From positions 294,310 through 358,309 of the forward strand of contig NZ_FXAT01000007.1 of NCBI RefSeq assembly GCF_900177725.1: a stretch of 64,000 nt of DNA, given 5' to 3'. Shown piece after piece: positions 34,187 to 43,150 of this stretch (positions are counted from its first letter, which is position 1; every line of letters begins with the position of its first letter). The DNA comes from Paraburkholderia susongensis. Lineage in GTDB: Bacteria; Pseudomonadota; Gammaproteobacteria; Burkholderiales; Burkholderiaceae. Under the pieces are notes generated by a model. That model was not told where the DNA came from. It saw only the letters and a program-made list of their open reading frames with translations, and ran no database searches. The translations under genes were made by a program, and so were the position numbers.

Positions 34187-34564
34187 ATGGATGATCCAGA
34201 GATTTCTGCAGAACTTGTGGAATTTATCAGAAAGAAATTCTTGTATCCTGCCAGGCTTCCGATAAGTCTGAACACTCGCGTTGAGGATGATCTTGGCGTG
34301 GCAGGTGACGACTCCCTAGTTTTTATGATCGCATTTTTTGAGAAATTTAATGTGATGCCAGGGGATTTTGATTGCGATAGATATTTTGAGGGGGAAGGAG
34401 TATTTGATCCTTTTTCCGCGATAGTTCGGATTGTATTTCGCAGAGTTAAAGAGGAGTGTGCGCGAGAATCGCTGACCATCGCCATGCTTCAACATGCAAT
34501 AGACCTCGGTGTATGGGATAGCCAACGCTTACGAGACCGGGAAAATCAACGTAACAAGGAGTGA
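34187..34564 (+). CDS. DUF1493-family acyl-carrier-like protein
   Basis: 125 residues. RVEDDLGVAGDDSLVFMIAFFEKFNV followed by DCDRYFEGEG is the DUF1493 pattern, a family with the helical fold of acyl carrier proteins. Most members have no Ser at the carrier position; here D42-S43-L44 restores the DSL tripeptide that carries phosphopantetheine in true ACPs. Whether it is modified is unknown. The gene is markedly AT-rich with many A/T third positions, unlike its neighbours, which points to recent transfer. No synthase or transferase is adjacent. Confidence 0.75.
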   Translation: MDDPEISAELVEFIRKKFLYPARLPISLNTRVEDDLGVAGDDSLVFMIAFFEKFNVMPGDFDCDRYFEGEGVFDPFSAIVRIVFRRVKEECARESLTIAMLQHAIDLGVWDSQRLRDRENQRNKE

Positions 34565-34864
34565 CTGGAAAAACCCACCGGTAACGCGTGCTTCAACGAA
34601 CCCAGCCACATCGCGCCGAGGCCTCGCAAACGGGTCACTCCGCAATCTCGCACGCGGCGGCTGCTCACGAAGCACAGGGCATGCACGTGCTGCCGAGCCG
34701 GATCGAACGTGGTAAGTTCGCTCGCGGTACACCCGATCGATGTGTCCGCGGAGGACCTCATCCTGCACCACGTTCCGGCTTCATTGCTCAAGAAAGCCCG
34801 TAAGACTTCTGCAATCCCGTCGCGCCAACGGGAGGCCGCGGGGCTTTGCCGCGCGATCGCGAGC

Positions 34865-35893
34865 ATGAGCACGATCGCGCTCATGAGCACCACCGCGCTG
34901 CTGCTATGCGCACACAACGCGGCCGCCGCCGACATGAACGCGGGCTTCGTCTCGCTATACGGCGTCTTCGACACCAGCATCGAAATCACCGACCCGGGCT
35001 CCGGCTGGACGCCGCGCATGGATTCGGGCGCGTATCGCGGCTCGCGCGTGGGCTTGCATGGCGCGGAGCCGATCGGCGACGGCACCGCCATCGTGTTCAC
35101 GCTCGAAAACGGCTTCGGCTCGACCGACGGCTCGTTGCAGGTGCCCGGCTCGATGTTCAACCGGCAGGCGTGGATCGGCGCGAGCGGCGCGTGGGGCGAA
35201 GTAAGAATGGGCCGCCAGTACTCGCCGATCTACATTCCGTTCAAGGGCGATCTCGATGCATTCGGCGCCGGTACGATCGCATCGGGGCTCAACAATCTGT
35301 CGAAGATCACGCCGTACGCGAACAATGCGCTCACGTATCTGTCGCCGCAAATCGCCGGCCTCAGCGCGACCGTCATGATGGCGACGCGCGATCCGTCCGA
35401 GGATGACGGCAACGGCATCGACGGCTACTACGTCACGGCGTCCTATCGGCTCGACCAACTGCATCTGCTGTACGCGCATCAGCAGACACACGGCGCCGGC
35501 GCGTTACGCGCGAATCTCGGCGGCGCGAGCTACGGCTTCGGCAAGCTGCGCGTGTGGCTCGCGTTTTTCAATGGCGACGGCGGTACGCCGGTCTATCACG
35601 GCGCGGGTGGGTCGCTCTCCGCTCAATACAGTTTTTCCGCCGACGCGCGCGCTTCACTCGGCTATGCGCACGTGCGCGACTACACGACCGCTGGCGCGAG
35701 CGCGGACCAGTTCAGCGCCGCGTTCGAATACAACATGTCGCGTACGCTGCTGCTTTACTTCAGCGCCGCCTATCTCGCGAACCACGACGACGCGAGCTTC
35801 ACGCTGCGCGGCGTCAACGTGACTGGACTGCCGGTCGCCTATCCGGGTGCGCCGGTTGCGGGCGTGCAATTCGGCGTGCTCGAACGGTTCTGA
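34865..35893 (+). CDS. Outer-membrane porin (Gram-negative type)
   Basis: 342 residues. FVSLYGVFDTSIEI is the first strand, SRVGLHGAEPIGDGTAIVFTLENGF and FNRQAWIGASGAWGEVRMGRQYSP are typical, and the chain ends in the required Phe (LERF). The signal peptide ending HNAAAAD fits a start at ATG 34865; the frame stays open to 34709, so the start is uncertain and neither has a strong ribosome site. It is a single gene, convergent with a second porin at 36135-37211. Confidence 0.82.
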   Translation: MSTIALMSTTALLLCAHNAAAADMNAGFVSLYGVFDTSIEITDPGSGWTPRMDSGAYRGSRVGLHGAEPIGDGTAIVFTLENGFGSTDGSLQVPGSMFNRQAWIGASGAWGEVRMGRQYSPIYIPFKGDLDAFGAGTIASGLNNLSKITPYANNALTYLSPQIAGLSATVMMATRDPSEDDGNGIDGYYVTASYRLDQLHLLYAHQQTHGAGALRANLGGASYGFGKLRVWLAFFNGDGGTPVYHGAGGSLSAQYSFSADARASLGYAHVRDYTTAGASADQFSAAFEYNMSRTLLLYFSAAYLANHDDASFTLRGVNVTGLPVAYPGAPVAGVQFGVLERF

Positions 35894-36134
35894 CACGCTT
35901 ATTGGTAACACGGTCGGAATCACCACAACCCTCGCCCATGTCTTTCCCGCTTCCGGCATGACGCTAGCGCTTCGACGTAACAAGACCATCGCCACATCAA
36001 CGTCAGCCGGACGCGTTGCAATCCTCATAGGCAAATAATGTAACCACGACACGCATGAATCGGGTGCCGAGCTAGTGCCTGATTGCGCGCCTGGCTGCCC
36101 AGAACTCTGTGCGCGGATAAGGCATATGGCACGC

Positions 36135-37211
36135 TCAGAACGAGTGAGTGATCCCCACATGGGCCAGCACCTGCGTTTGCGTCGACGAATTGCCGTTCGG
36201 GTAGGTTGTCGCCGTCGCGTCTTCGCCTGACGCTTTCTGGTACGTAAGCGTCACCTGAACCTGCGTGCGCTTCGACAGCGAATACAGATTGCCGACTTCG
36301 ACCATGTTCCAGTGATCGCCGCCCATCTTTGAATACGTGTAGTTGAGCGTGACCGCCTCGGCGGCGGTAAAACGATAAAGCAGGCCAACGTCCTGGTTCT
36401 GCATATACGTCGATGCGCTCGCGCCTTTGATCTCGGTGCGCGTATAAAGCGCGTTGCCCAGCAGCGCGTCGCTGAACTTCCACGTCGCGCCGATGCCCAG
36501 GTTGTTCACCTCGTTCGACTGGAACGTCTTCGTCGAGGAAAGCGATTGGCCGAGGAAACTCGTGAAGCCGAAGTACGTGTACATGTCGAGCACACGTCCC
36601 TTGGTCGTCATGTATGTAACGCCGGCCGAAAGCGGACCATTGTCGTAGGTCGCGTAGCCTCCCGCCGTATGGCCGGTTGCGTCGGAGCCCGCGAAGCCGT
36701 ACATGCCCCCCACGTGAAAGCCATAAAAGTCCGGGCTTCGGTATTTCACGGCGTTTTCAATCTGATAGCCGTTGGTGAGGCTGTCGAGATTCCCTGCGTG
36801 GAACGCGTAAAGGTTGCGATTCCAGAACGCGTTCGAATAGCGGATCGCCACATCGTCCATCAAATCCGCCTGACGCCCCAGCGTGAGAGTGCCGTACGGG
36901 CTTTCCACACCCACGTAGGCGTTACGGTCGAATAGCGTGTTCGATTTGATGAGATTGCCGGTGTTGATGTTGAAGCCGCTCTCGAGCGTGAAGATGGCTG
37001 CGTAGCCGTTGCCGAGATTCTCCTTGCCCGTGAAGCCCCAGCGCGTGGGCGAGCCGATGCCCGACGCGGTGCCGAAGGATGAACCTCCCTTCTTGTTGTT
37101 GATGTAGGTGAGGCCGGAATCGACCTGTCCCCAGAGCGTGACGGAACTCTGCGCGTGCGCCAGCGATATGCTCAGCAAGCCGCAAGCGGCGATAAGAAGT
37201 TGTCTCTTCAT
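36135..37211 (-). CDS. Outer-membrane porin (Gram-negative type)
   Basis: 358 residues. The signal peptide ends SLAHAQS, the first strand is SVTLWGQVDSGLTYI, and WGFTGKENLGNGYAAIFTLESGF, DRNAYVGVESPYGTLTLGRQ and the C-terminal GITHSF follow. Start 37211 removes an upstream extension without homology. It is divergent from an MFS transporter and shares with it a control region containing two copies of the same palindrome, so porin and inner-membrane carrier are probably co-induced for one substrate. Confidence 0.9.
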   Translation of the reverse strand: MKRQLLIAACGLLSISLAHAQSSVTLWGQVDSGLTYINNKKGGSSFGTASGIGSPTRWGFTGKENLGNGYAAIFTLESGFNINTGNLIKSNTLFDRNAYVGVESPYGTLTLGRQADLMDDVAIRYSNAFWNRNLYAFHAGNLDSLTNGYQIENAVKYRSPDFYGFHVGGMYGFAGSDATGHTAGGYATYDNGPLSAGVTYMTTKGRVLDMYTYFGFTSFLGQSLSSTKTFQSNEVNNLGIGATWKFSDALLGNALYTRTEIKGASASTYMQNQDVGLLYRFTAAEAVTLNYTYSKMGGDHWNMVEVGNLYSLSKRTQVQVTLTYQKASGEDATATTYPNGNSSTQTQVLAHVGITHSF

Positions 37212-37269
37212 GTTTTGATTGTGGAGGCGTGAACAAAAAGGCCGCATCATGCTATCGAGCCAGTGAAAT

Positions 37270-37283
37270 TGACCATATATGGT
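37270..37283. promoter_or_regulatory. Operator copy 1 (porin side)
   Basis: TGACCATATATGGT is 14 of the 16 bases of the perfect palindrome found again at 37416-37431. On the minus strand a possible promoter (TTGATT at 37340-37345, TATTAT at 37316-37321, 18-base spacer) would place it just downstream of the porin transcription start. Confidence 0.65.
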
Positions 37284-37368
37284 TTTTTTGTTGTCCAGTG
37301 GACGACATTGGGTTAATAATAATGGTGGCATTTACTTCAAATCAAGAAAGACATTTGTCTGTTGTGGC

Positions 37369-37397
37369 TTGACGACAGCGGTTTGTCGTTCTAGCAT
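37369..37397 (+). promoter_or_regulatory. Sigma-70 promoter for the MFS gene
   Basis: TTGACG at 37369-37374 and TAGCAT at 37392-37397 are 17 bases apart. The predicted start of transcription near 37404 lies about 70 bases before the MFS start codon and 12 bases before operator copy 2. Confidence 0.6.
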
Positions 37398-37415
37398 CGC
37401 CGCACATGGAATTAG

Positions 37416-37431
37416 TGACCATATATGGTCA
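37416..37431. promoter_or_regulatory. Operator copy 2 (MFS side), perfect 16-bp palindrome
   Basis: TGACCATATATGGTCA is a perfect palindrome just downstream of the predicted MFS promoter. The IclR protein encoded two genes on (38891-39724) is the obvious candidate to bind it and block transcription; a GntR-type factor elsewhere cannot be excluded. Confidence 0.7.
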
Positions 37432-37475
37432 AAACATCACCAAATTTTCGATACTCCCTGCATGGAGGAGACACC

Positions 37476-38855
37476 GTGCCCGCAGTCCGAACCACCCGCG
37501 TGCGATTCCTGATGCTGTTCCTCGTGTTTGTCGGAACCGTCATTAACTACGTGGACCGAGCGAATCTTTCCGTGGCCGCCCCCTTGCTGAAGCACGAATT
37601 CGGGCTCGGACCTGTGGAAATCGGCGTGCTGTTTTCCGCTTACGCGTGGACGTACGTGATCGCGAATATTCCTGGCGGCTGGGTCGTCGATCGCTTTGGC
37701 TCGCGCGTGATGTACGCGCTCGCCGTGCTGATCTGGTCGGGATTCACGGTCGCTCAGGGCTTTGCCGGCCGCTTTGCGACGATCTTCGGGCTGCGGCTGG
37801 GCGTTGGCGTAGCGGAGGCACCGACCTTTCCGGTCAACAACCGCGTCGTCTCGATCTGGTTCACACAGCGCGAGCGCGGCACAGCGACGAGCGTTTATCT
37901 GGTCGGGCAGTACATCGGCATGGCAGCGTTCACGCCGATGTTGTTCTGGATCGCGCACAGTTTCGGATGGCGCGCGATCTTCTGGGCGACGGGCGTAATC
38001 GGCATCATCTGGTCTGGTGTGTGGTATTTGCTCTACCGCGATCCCGAGGCTTGCTCATGGGTGAGCGAGGCGGAACTCGCGTACATTCGCGAAGGCGGCG
38101 CGCTCGTCGGTTCCCATCGGGTGGCGAGCGGCGCGCAGAAGCAGAAATTTCCGTGGCGCAAGCTTGCGACGGTGTTCTCGAACCGGCAGATCATCGCGAT
38201 CTGCATGGGCAAGTTCGCATCGCTTTCGTCGCTTTATTTTTTCCTGACCTGGTTTCCCAGCTACCTGATCAGCGAGCGTCACATGACGGTGCTCAAGGCG
38301 GGCGGCGTGACGGCGGTCCCGTTCGTCGCGGCGTCGATCGGCGTGGTGGCGGGCGGCTTGCTGTCCGACTGGCTGCTGCGCCGCGGCGCGAGCGTCGGCG
38401 CCGCACGCAAGACGCCGATCATCACGGGCTTGCTGCTCGTGCCGACCATGACGCTTTCGCTTCTGACCGACAGCAATACGGTTGTCATCGCCATCATGTC
38501 GTTCGCGTTCTTTGCGCAGGGCGTGGCATCGGCATCATGGTCCCTGATCGGCGACATCGCACCGAAGAGCATGATCGGCATCACGGGTGGCGCGGTGAAC
38601 TTCGCGGGTAACCTCTCTGGTATCGTTACGCCGATTGCGATCGGCTTCATCCTGCGCGAAACGGGTTCGTTCGGCTGGGCGCTTGGGCTTATCAGCCTGT
38701 TTGCGGTGCTCGGCGCGCTCGCTTATACGTTCCTGCTCGGCGAGGTGAAGCGCATCGAAATCGACGATGAGCCGCTCGACGCATCGGCTCGCGCCGTACG
38801 ATCGCCCGCGCTTGACGCACACAGCCGCGAGGATGCGCGGTCCACACAGGACTGA
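37476..38855 (+). CDS. MFS transporter, anion:cation symporter (ACS) family
   Basis: 459 residues, 12 helices. NYVDRANLSVAAPLLKHEFG, PGGWVVDRFGSR and GVGVAEAPTFPVNNRVVSIWF are typical of ACS carriers for hexuronates, galactonate, glucarate or phthalate-like acids. A GTG start at 37476 is supported by GGAGGAG five to six bases upstream. It is followed by an IclR regulator and diverges from a porin. No catabolic enzyme is linked, so the substrate is open; a sugar acid or aromatic acid fits the family. Confidence 0.88.
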   Translation: MPAVRTTRVRFLMLFLVFVGTVINYVDRANLSVAAPLLKHEFGLGPVEIGVLFSAYAWTYVIANIPGGWVVDRFGSRVMYALAVLIWSGFTVAQGFAGRFATIFGLRLGVGVAEAPTFPVNNRVVSIWFTQRERGTATSVYLVGQYIGMAAFTPMLFWIAHSFGWRAIFWATGVIGIIWSGVWYLLYRDPEACSWVSEAELAYIREGGALVGSHRVASGAQKQKFPWRKLATVFSNRQIIAICMGKFASLSSLYFFLTWFPSYLISERHMTVLKAGGVTAVPFVAASIGVVAGGLLSDWLLRRGASVGAARKTPIITGLLLVPTMTLSLLTDSNTVVIAIMSFAFFAQGVASASWSLIGDIAPKSMIGITGGAVNFAGNLSGIVTPIAIGFILRETGSFGWALGLISLFAVLGALAYTFLLGEVKRIEIDDEPLDASARAVRSPALDAHSREDARSTQD

Positions 38856-38890
38856 GCCGCATATTCGCCGCCTTCCTACTAGACAGGTTT

Positions 38891-39724
38891 ATGTCCGATC
38901 TCCACGAGACCGCCACCGACGCAGACGAGACCTATCTCGTGCCCGCGCTTGAACGAGGGCTGCGTATTCTCGAACTGTTCTGCCATCAGGACCCGGTACT
39001 CACGCCCAATGTCATCGCGCAGCGTCTGAACCTGCCACGTACGACGGCAATTCGCCTCGTGCAGACGCTGCAGTCCCTCGGCTACCTGGAACGCGCAAAT
39101 CGCGACCGCGATTTCCGGCTCGGCCCGCGCGTGATGAAGCTCGGCTTCGAATACCTGAACTCTCTCGCGATCACCGACGTCGGTACGCCGGTGATCGAGC
39201 GTCTGCGTGACGAAACGGGCTTCGCGAGCCATCTCGTGGTGCGCGATGGGAGAGAAGTGGTTTTCGTCGCGAAGGCGTGGACGCACGACAACACACTCAG
39301 CACGATCAAGGTGAATGTGGGCACGCGTATTCCGGCGCACGCGTCGGTACACGGCCACGTGCTGCTCGGCGATCTGGACGAGCAGCATATCGCGGAGCTT
39401 TTTCCCGAGCCCATGCTGCCGACCTATACGCCGCATACGCCGCGCAACGCGAAGGAAATCTACGAGCGCGCACAGACGTATGCGGCCGAGGGCTGCGCGA
39501 TCAGCGAGTCGTCGTTCGAGCAGGGTATTTCGGTGATCAGCGCGCCGGTGCGCGACAGCGGCGGCCAGATCGTGGCCGCCGTCACACTGACCGTGGCGCG
39601 TCCGTTCCTCGAAAAGACCATGGTCGACCAGGACCTCGTAGGACGTGTGAAGGCGGCGGCGAGAGATCTCTCGGAGCGCCTGTGCTACTACGGCGAAGAA
39701 GACGGCGCCAGGGATAAACGTTGA
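38891..39724 (+). CDS. IclR-family regulator
   Basis: 277 residues. The N-terminal winged helix (ALERGLRILELFCHQDPVLTPNVIAQRLNLPRTTAIRLVQTLQSLGYL) and the C-terminal effector domain (ASVHGHVLLGDL, GCAISESSFEQGISVISAPV) are complete. It is 35 bases behind the MFS gene, in the same operon, and is the likely ligand of the paired palindromes at 37270 and 37416. Confidence 0.9.
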   Translation: MSDLHETATDADETYLVPALERGLRILELFCHQDPVLTPNVIAQRLNLPRTTAIRLVQTLQSLGYLERANRDRDFRLGPRVMKLGFEYLNSLAITDVGTPVIERLRDETGFASHLVVRDGREVVFVAKAWTHDNTLSTIKVNVGTRIPAHASVHGHVLLGDLDEQHIAELFPEPMLPTYTPHTPRNAKEIYERAQTYAAEGCAISESSFEQGISVISAPVRDSGGQIVAAVTLTVARPFLEKTMVDQDLVGRVKAAARDLSERLCYYGEEDGARDKR

Positions 39725-39875
39725 CGCCTCATTAACACGGTTATTGCGCATTCGCCTGATGAATCCAGCTTGAAGCGTGTTGCTGAAACGTGTTGCGTGA
39801 GCGCCGCGCGTGCTCGATAGAACAGAATTCACGGCAGCGCTATGCTAGCGGTTTCGTCTACTCGAGGAGCAACCG

Positions 39876-40583
39876 ATGAAACAGCCAGCAGGTTCGATGA
39901 TTACTTTCAGCCGCCCTGACGGCCAGCAGCTCCAGGGTTATCTTGCCAGGCCGCGGAAACTGGAGGGCGCGCCCGCCATCGTCGTGATCCAGGAATGGTG
40001 GGGCTTGAACGACCAGATTCGCGGTGTCGCCGACCGTCTTGCGCAGGCCGGTTATCTCGCGCTCGTGCCCGATCTTTATCGAGGCAAGTCGACGGTGGAA
40101 GAGGAAGAAGCTCACCATCTGATGAGCGGCCTCGATTTCGGCGACGCCGCCACGCAGGACGTGCGCGGTGCGGTCCAGTATCTGAAGCAGCACGCGGCGA
40201 AAGTAGCCGTGACCGGCTTTTGCATGGGCGGCGCGCTCACGCTGCTCGCGTTGTGCAATGTGCCCGAACTGGCAGCCGGTGCCGTCTGGTATGGCTTCCC
40301 GCCGCTCGACTATATCGACGCATCGAAGATCAAGGTGCCGGTGCTGGGCCACTGGGGTTTGCAGGACGAATTCTTCGCGGCCGAAACGGTCGACGCGCTG
40401 GAGAAGAAGCTTGGCGATGCGAAGGTCGACGTCGAGTTCCATCGCTATCTCGCGCATCATTCGTTCGCGAACGAAACGGCGGTCGGGCCGGGCCGCATCG
40501 CGAAGACGCAATACGATCCGGTGTGGGCGCAGCAGGCGTGGGATCGCACGCTGACCTTCTTCGGCCGTACGCTTTGGAAATAA
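39876..40583 (+). CDS. Dienelactone hydrolase family protein
   Basis: 235 residues. The catalytic set of dienelactone hydrolase is intact: Glu40 (IQEWWGLN), nucleophile Cys116 in GFCMGGAL, Asp164 in GLQDEFF and His195 in AHHSFAN. Such enzymes open lactones from chlorocatechol breakdown, but many paralogues act on other esters. It stands just before the amidohydrolase gene, 30-odd bases away, so the two may be co-transcribed. No ring-cleavage genes are nearby. Confidence 0.9.
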   Translation: MKQPAGSMITFSRPDGQQLQGYLARPRKLEGAPAIVVIQEWWGLNDQIRGVADRLAQAGYLALVPDLYRGKSTVEEEEAHHLMSGLDFGDAATQDVRGAVQYLKQHAAKVAVTGFCMGGALTLLALCNVPELAAGAVWYGFPPLDYIDASKIKVPVLGHWGLQDEFFAAETVDALEKKLGDAKVDVEFHRYLAHHSFANETAVGPGRIAKTQYDPVWAQQAWDRTLTFFGRTLWK

Positions 40584-40614
40584 GCTGTCTAAATTGATTG
40601 CGGGAGACAACAAC

Positions 40615-41868
40615 GTGGTGAAGATCGACCCGAACCGTCTGATGGGCGACCTCAAACGGCTGCGCAGTTTCGGCGCGACCGGTCCTGGCGTGGTGCGGCT
40701 TTCGCTGTCGCCGGTGGATCTGGCGGCGCGCGAATGGCTGGCCGCGCGGATGACCGAAGCGGGGCTCGACGCGCGCATCGACGGCGTGGGGACCGTGTTC
40801 GGGCGCTCGCGCAACAGCGGCCCCGCGCTGCTGATCGGCTCGCATACCGATACCCAGCCGACCGGCGGCTGGCTCGACGGCGCGATGGGCGTGATGTACG
40901 GGCTCGAGATCGCCCGTGCACTCGCGGAGAACGACGCCACGCGTCACCTGGCGGTGGACGTCGCGTCGTGGATCGACGAAGAGGGCACCTTCTCCGGCTT
41001 GCTCGGCAGCCGCAGCTTCGTCGGCGATGCGGTCGATGAATCGATTCGCGGCGCGACGAACCGCCAGGGTGAGCGCCTCGAAGACGTGCTCAAAGCCGCC
41101 GGACTCGCGGGCCGGCCACGCGCACGTTTCGAAGCGGGGCGGCAGGTCGCCTATCTCGAGCCGCATATCGAACAGGGCGGCCGGCTCGAAGCGATCGGCA
41201 AATCGATCGGCGTCGTGACGACGATCGTCGGGCTGCGTGAAGCGCGTCTGCGCTTCACGGGCCAGCGCAATCATGCAGGCACGACGCCGATGGCGATTCG
41301 CCGCGACGCGGGCGCGGCGCTCGTCGCGTTCATCGCGCGGATGAACGATGCATTCAAACAGCTTGCGGACGCCGACACGGTCTGGACGGTCGGCCGCATC
41401 AATCTCGACCCGGGCTCGATGAGCGTCGTGCCGGGCGCAGCCGACATGTATCTGCAATTCCGCGACGCGAACACCGCGCGTCTGCAGGCGATGGACCAGC
41501 GGCTGGCTGAACTGGTGCGCGACTTCAATGTGCAAAACGCGGCGCAAAACGCGGTGAGTGTCGAATTGCAGACGATCGACGAGCCGATCGAACCGGTCAG
41601 CATGGACGCCACGCTCGCCGAACATATTGCGCGAGCCGCCGAGGCGCTCGCGCCGGGGCAATGGCTGCGCATGCCGAGCGGCGCCGCGCACGACGCGCAG
41701 GTGATCGCGCGTTGCATGCCGGCCTGCATGATGTTCGTGCCGAGCATCGGCGGCGTGAGCCACGACTTTATCGAAGACACGGCCGAGGAGCATATCGTGC
41801 TCGGCTGCCAGGTCGCGGCGACGGCCGCGGCTTCGATGCTGCTGGAGGCGTCGGCGAAGCGTTCGTGA
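40615..41868 (+). CDS. M20-family Zn hydrolase (N-carbamoyl-L-amino acid hydrolase / allantoate amidohydrolase type)
   Basis: 417 residues. Metal and catalytic motifs are visible: IGSHTDTQP, GGWLDGAMGV, SWIDEEGTF, LEPHIEQGGRLE, RNHAGTTPM in the dimerisation lid, and SGAAHDAQ near the C-terminus. This set defines the HyuC/AllC/AtzF-unrelated M20 amidases that remove carbamoyl groups from N-carbamoyl amino acids, beta-ureidopropionate or allantoate. GGAG precedes the GTG at 40615; TTG at 40594 is an alternative. The exact carbamoyl substrate is not evident. Confidence 0.88.
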   Translation: MVKIDPNRLMGDLKRLRSFGATGPGVVRLSLSPVDLAAREWLAARMTEAGLDARIDGVGTVFGRSRNSGPALLIGSHTDTQPTGGWLDGAMGVMYGLEIARALAENDATRHLAVDVASWIDEEGTFSGLLGSRSFVGDAVDESIRGATNRQGERLEDVLKAAGLAGRPRARFEAGRQVAYLEPHIEQGGRLEAIGKSIGVVTTIVGLREARLRFTGQRNHAGTTPMAIRRDAGAALVAFIARMNDAFKQLADADTVWTVGRINLDPGSMSVVPGAADMYLQFRDANTARLQAMDQRLAELVRDFNVQNAAQNAVSVELQTIDEPIEPVSMDATLAEHIARAAEALAPGQWLRMPSGAAHDAQVIARCMPACMMFVPSIGGVSHDFIEDTAEEHIVLGCQVAATAAASMLLEASAKRS

Positions 41869-42000
41869 TGGCGCGCGGCGTTGACGGCGCGATGGATTCG
41901 CCGCCAACGCCGCAAGATGAATCGCGCGCCGCCGTTCACCCGTCATTCGACGTGCGAGAGCACGGGCCATCGCTCAGCGCCGAAGCCCCGGTGAAACGGT

Positions 42001-42852
42001 CTATCCCTTCTGTTTCGGAATATTCGTGAACGGCGCGAGCGCCTGAGGCGTCGGCGCGGCAGTCGATATCAGGCGCGCGGTCTCCTGCATCATCGGAATG
42101 AGACGGGTAACCGCGCGCTTGAACGTCCACTTGCCAACGAGCACGGACATCTGCAAAGCGGCGACGACCTTATTACTCGAATCGAAGATCGGAACGGCAA
42201 GGGCGAGATCGCCACGAAAGTATTCTTCGTTGCAGTGCGCGTAGCCCCGCTCACGCGACAGGCGTATGTCGTCCATCAACGCGTCGATGTCCGTGATGGT
42301 GGTCGGCGTGTATTTGACGCGATCGCAAGCGAGCAGGTAATCGCGCGCCTCCTCCTCGCCGAGTGCGGACAGGTAAGCGCGGCCCGCCGACGAACAGTAC
42401 ATAGGAATGCGCCGCCCGACGGGCATGTGCGCCAATAAACGCATCGGACTGGGAAAGCGCCCGATGTAGATCATGTCCGCGCCCGCGGGCTCAGCGAGGT
42501 TGACCGTCTCCCCTGAATGGCGATTCAGCTCCAGCAGGAATGGATTCGCACGGCTCAACAATGGGTGCGACTCCAGATAGCGACAGCCGACTTCCAGCGT
42601 GCGCGACGACAACGAATAGCGCTTCGTCAGCGGATCTTTCTCGAGCAGTCCGAGTGCTTCCAGCGTGAATGCAAAGCGTTGCGTCGCGCTTTTGGAGATG
42701 CCCGCGAGCGCGGCGATCTCCGGAAGATTCAGCGCGCGATTTTCCGGACCGAACACGCTAAGCACCGAGATACCGGTCGCGAGGGACTGCACATAAAGCG
42801 AAGAGTCTTCCGGCGGCGTATTCGCCGATTGCTGGCCTCGGCTCGTGTTCAT
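42001..42852 (-). CDS. IclR-family regulator
   Basis: 283 residues with the IclR winged helix (LATGISVLSVFGPENRALNLPEIAALAGISKSATQRFAFTLEALGLL) and effector domain (GETVNLAEPAGADMIYIGRFP, YCSSAGRAYLSALG, RGYAHCNEEYFRGDLALAVPI). It is divergent from the ABC importer operon at 43151 and probably binds the alternating half-sites at 43041-43067. Confidence 0.9.
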   Translation of the reverse strand: MNTSRGQQSANTPPEDSSLYVQSLATGISVLSVFGPENRALNLPEIAALAGISKSATQRFAFTLEALGLLEKDPLTKRYSLSSRTLEVGCRYLESHPLLSRANPFLLELNRHSGETVNLAEPAGADMIYIGRFPSPMRLLAHMPVGRRIPMYCSSAGRAYLSALGEEEARDYLLACDRVKYTPTTITDIDALMDDIRLSRERGYAHCNEEYFRGDLALAVPIFDSSNKVVAALQMSVLVGKWTFKRAVTRLIPMMQETARLISTAAPTPQALAPFTNIPKQKG

Positions 42853-43001
42853 GATCGTGAGAGCGTATTTGAATTCGATATTTGGCTATTGAATCACAAT
42901 ACGACAATTAGCGCGATGATTTCATCTGCAACGGGAACGTCTTGAGCGAAAATTAGCGGGTAAACCCCTATAACTCCGCGTAACTTGGTGTCAATATCAG
43001 A

Positions 43002-43030
43002 TTGACGTCAAAAAAATAGCCAGTTATAAC
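43002..43030 (+). promoter_or_regulatory. Near-consensus sigma-70 promoter of the ABC/FAD oxidoreductase operon
   Basis: TTGACG at 43002-43007, a 17-base spacer, then TATAAC at 43025-43030. Transcription would start near 43037, directly before the operator half-sites and about 114 bases before the binding-protein ATG. Confidence 0.75.
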
Positions 43031-43040
43031 AATTACTCGC

Positions 43041-43067
43041 CGATACGATAGTATCGCTATACGATAC
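43041..43067. promoter_or_regulatory. Alternating CGATAC/GTATCG half-sites
   Basis: CGATAC (43041-43046), GTATCG (43051-43056) and CGATAC (43062-43067) form two overlapping palindromes that share the middle arm. They cover about +4 to +30 of the predicted transcript, a typical repressor position, and could also form a hairpin in RNA. The divergent IclR protein is the best candidate binder. Confidence 0.65.
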
Positions 43068-43150
43068 AACTTGGAGCGATAAGCACTTCGCTTCGTACCC
43101 GCTGCCGAGTTCTTCAAGCCGCTTTGCCGATATCCAAAAAGGGGATTTCC

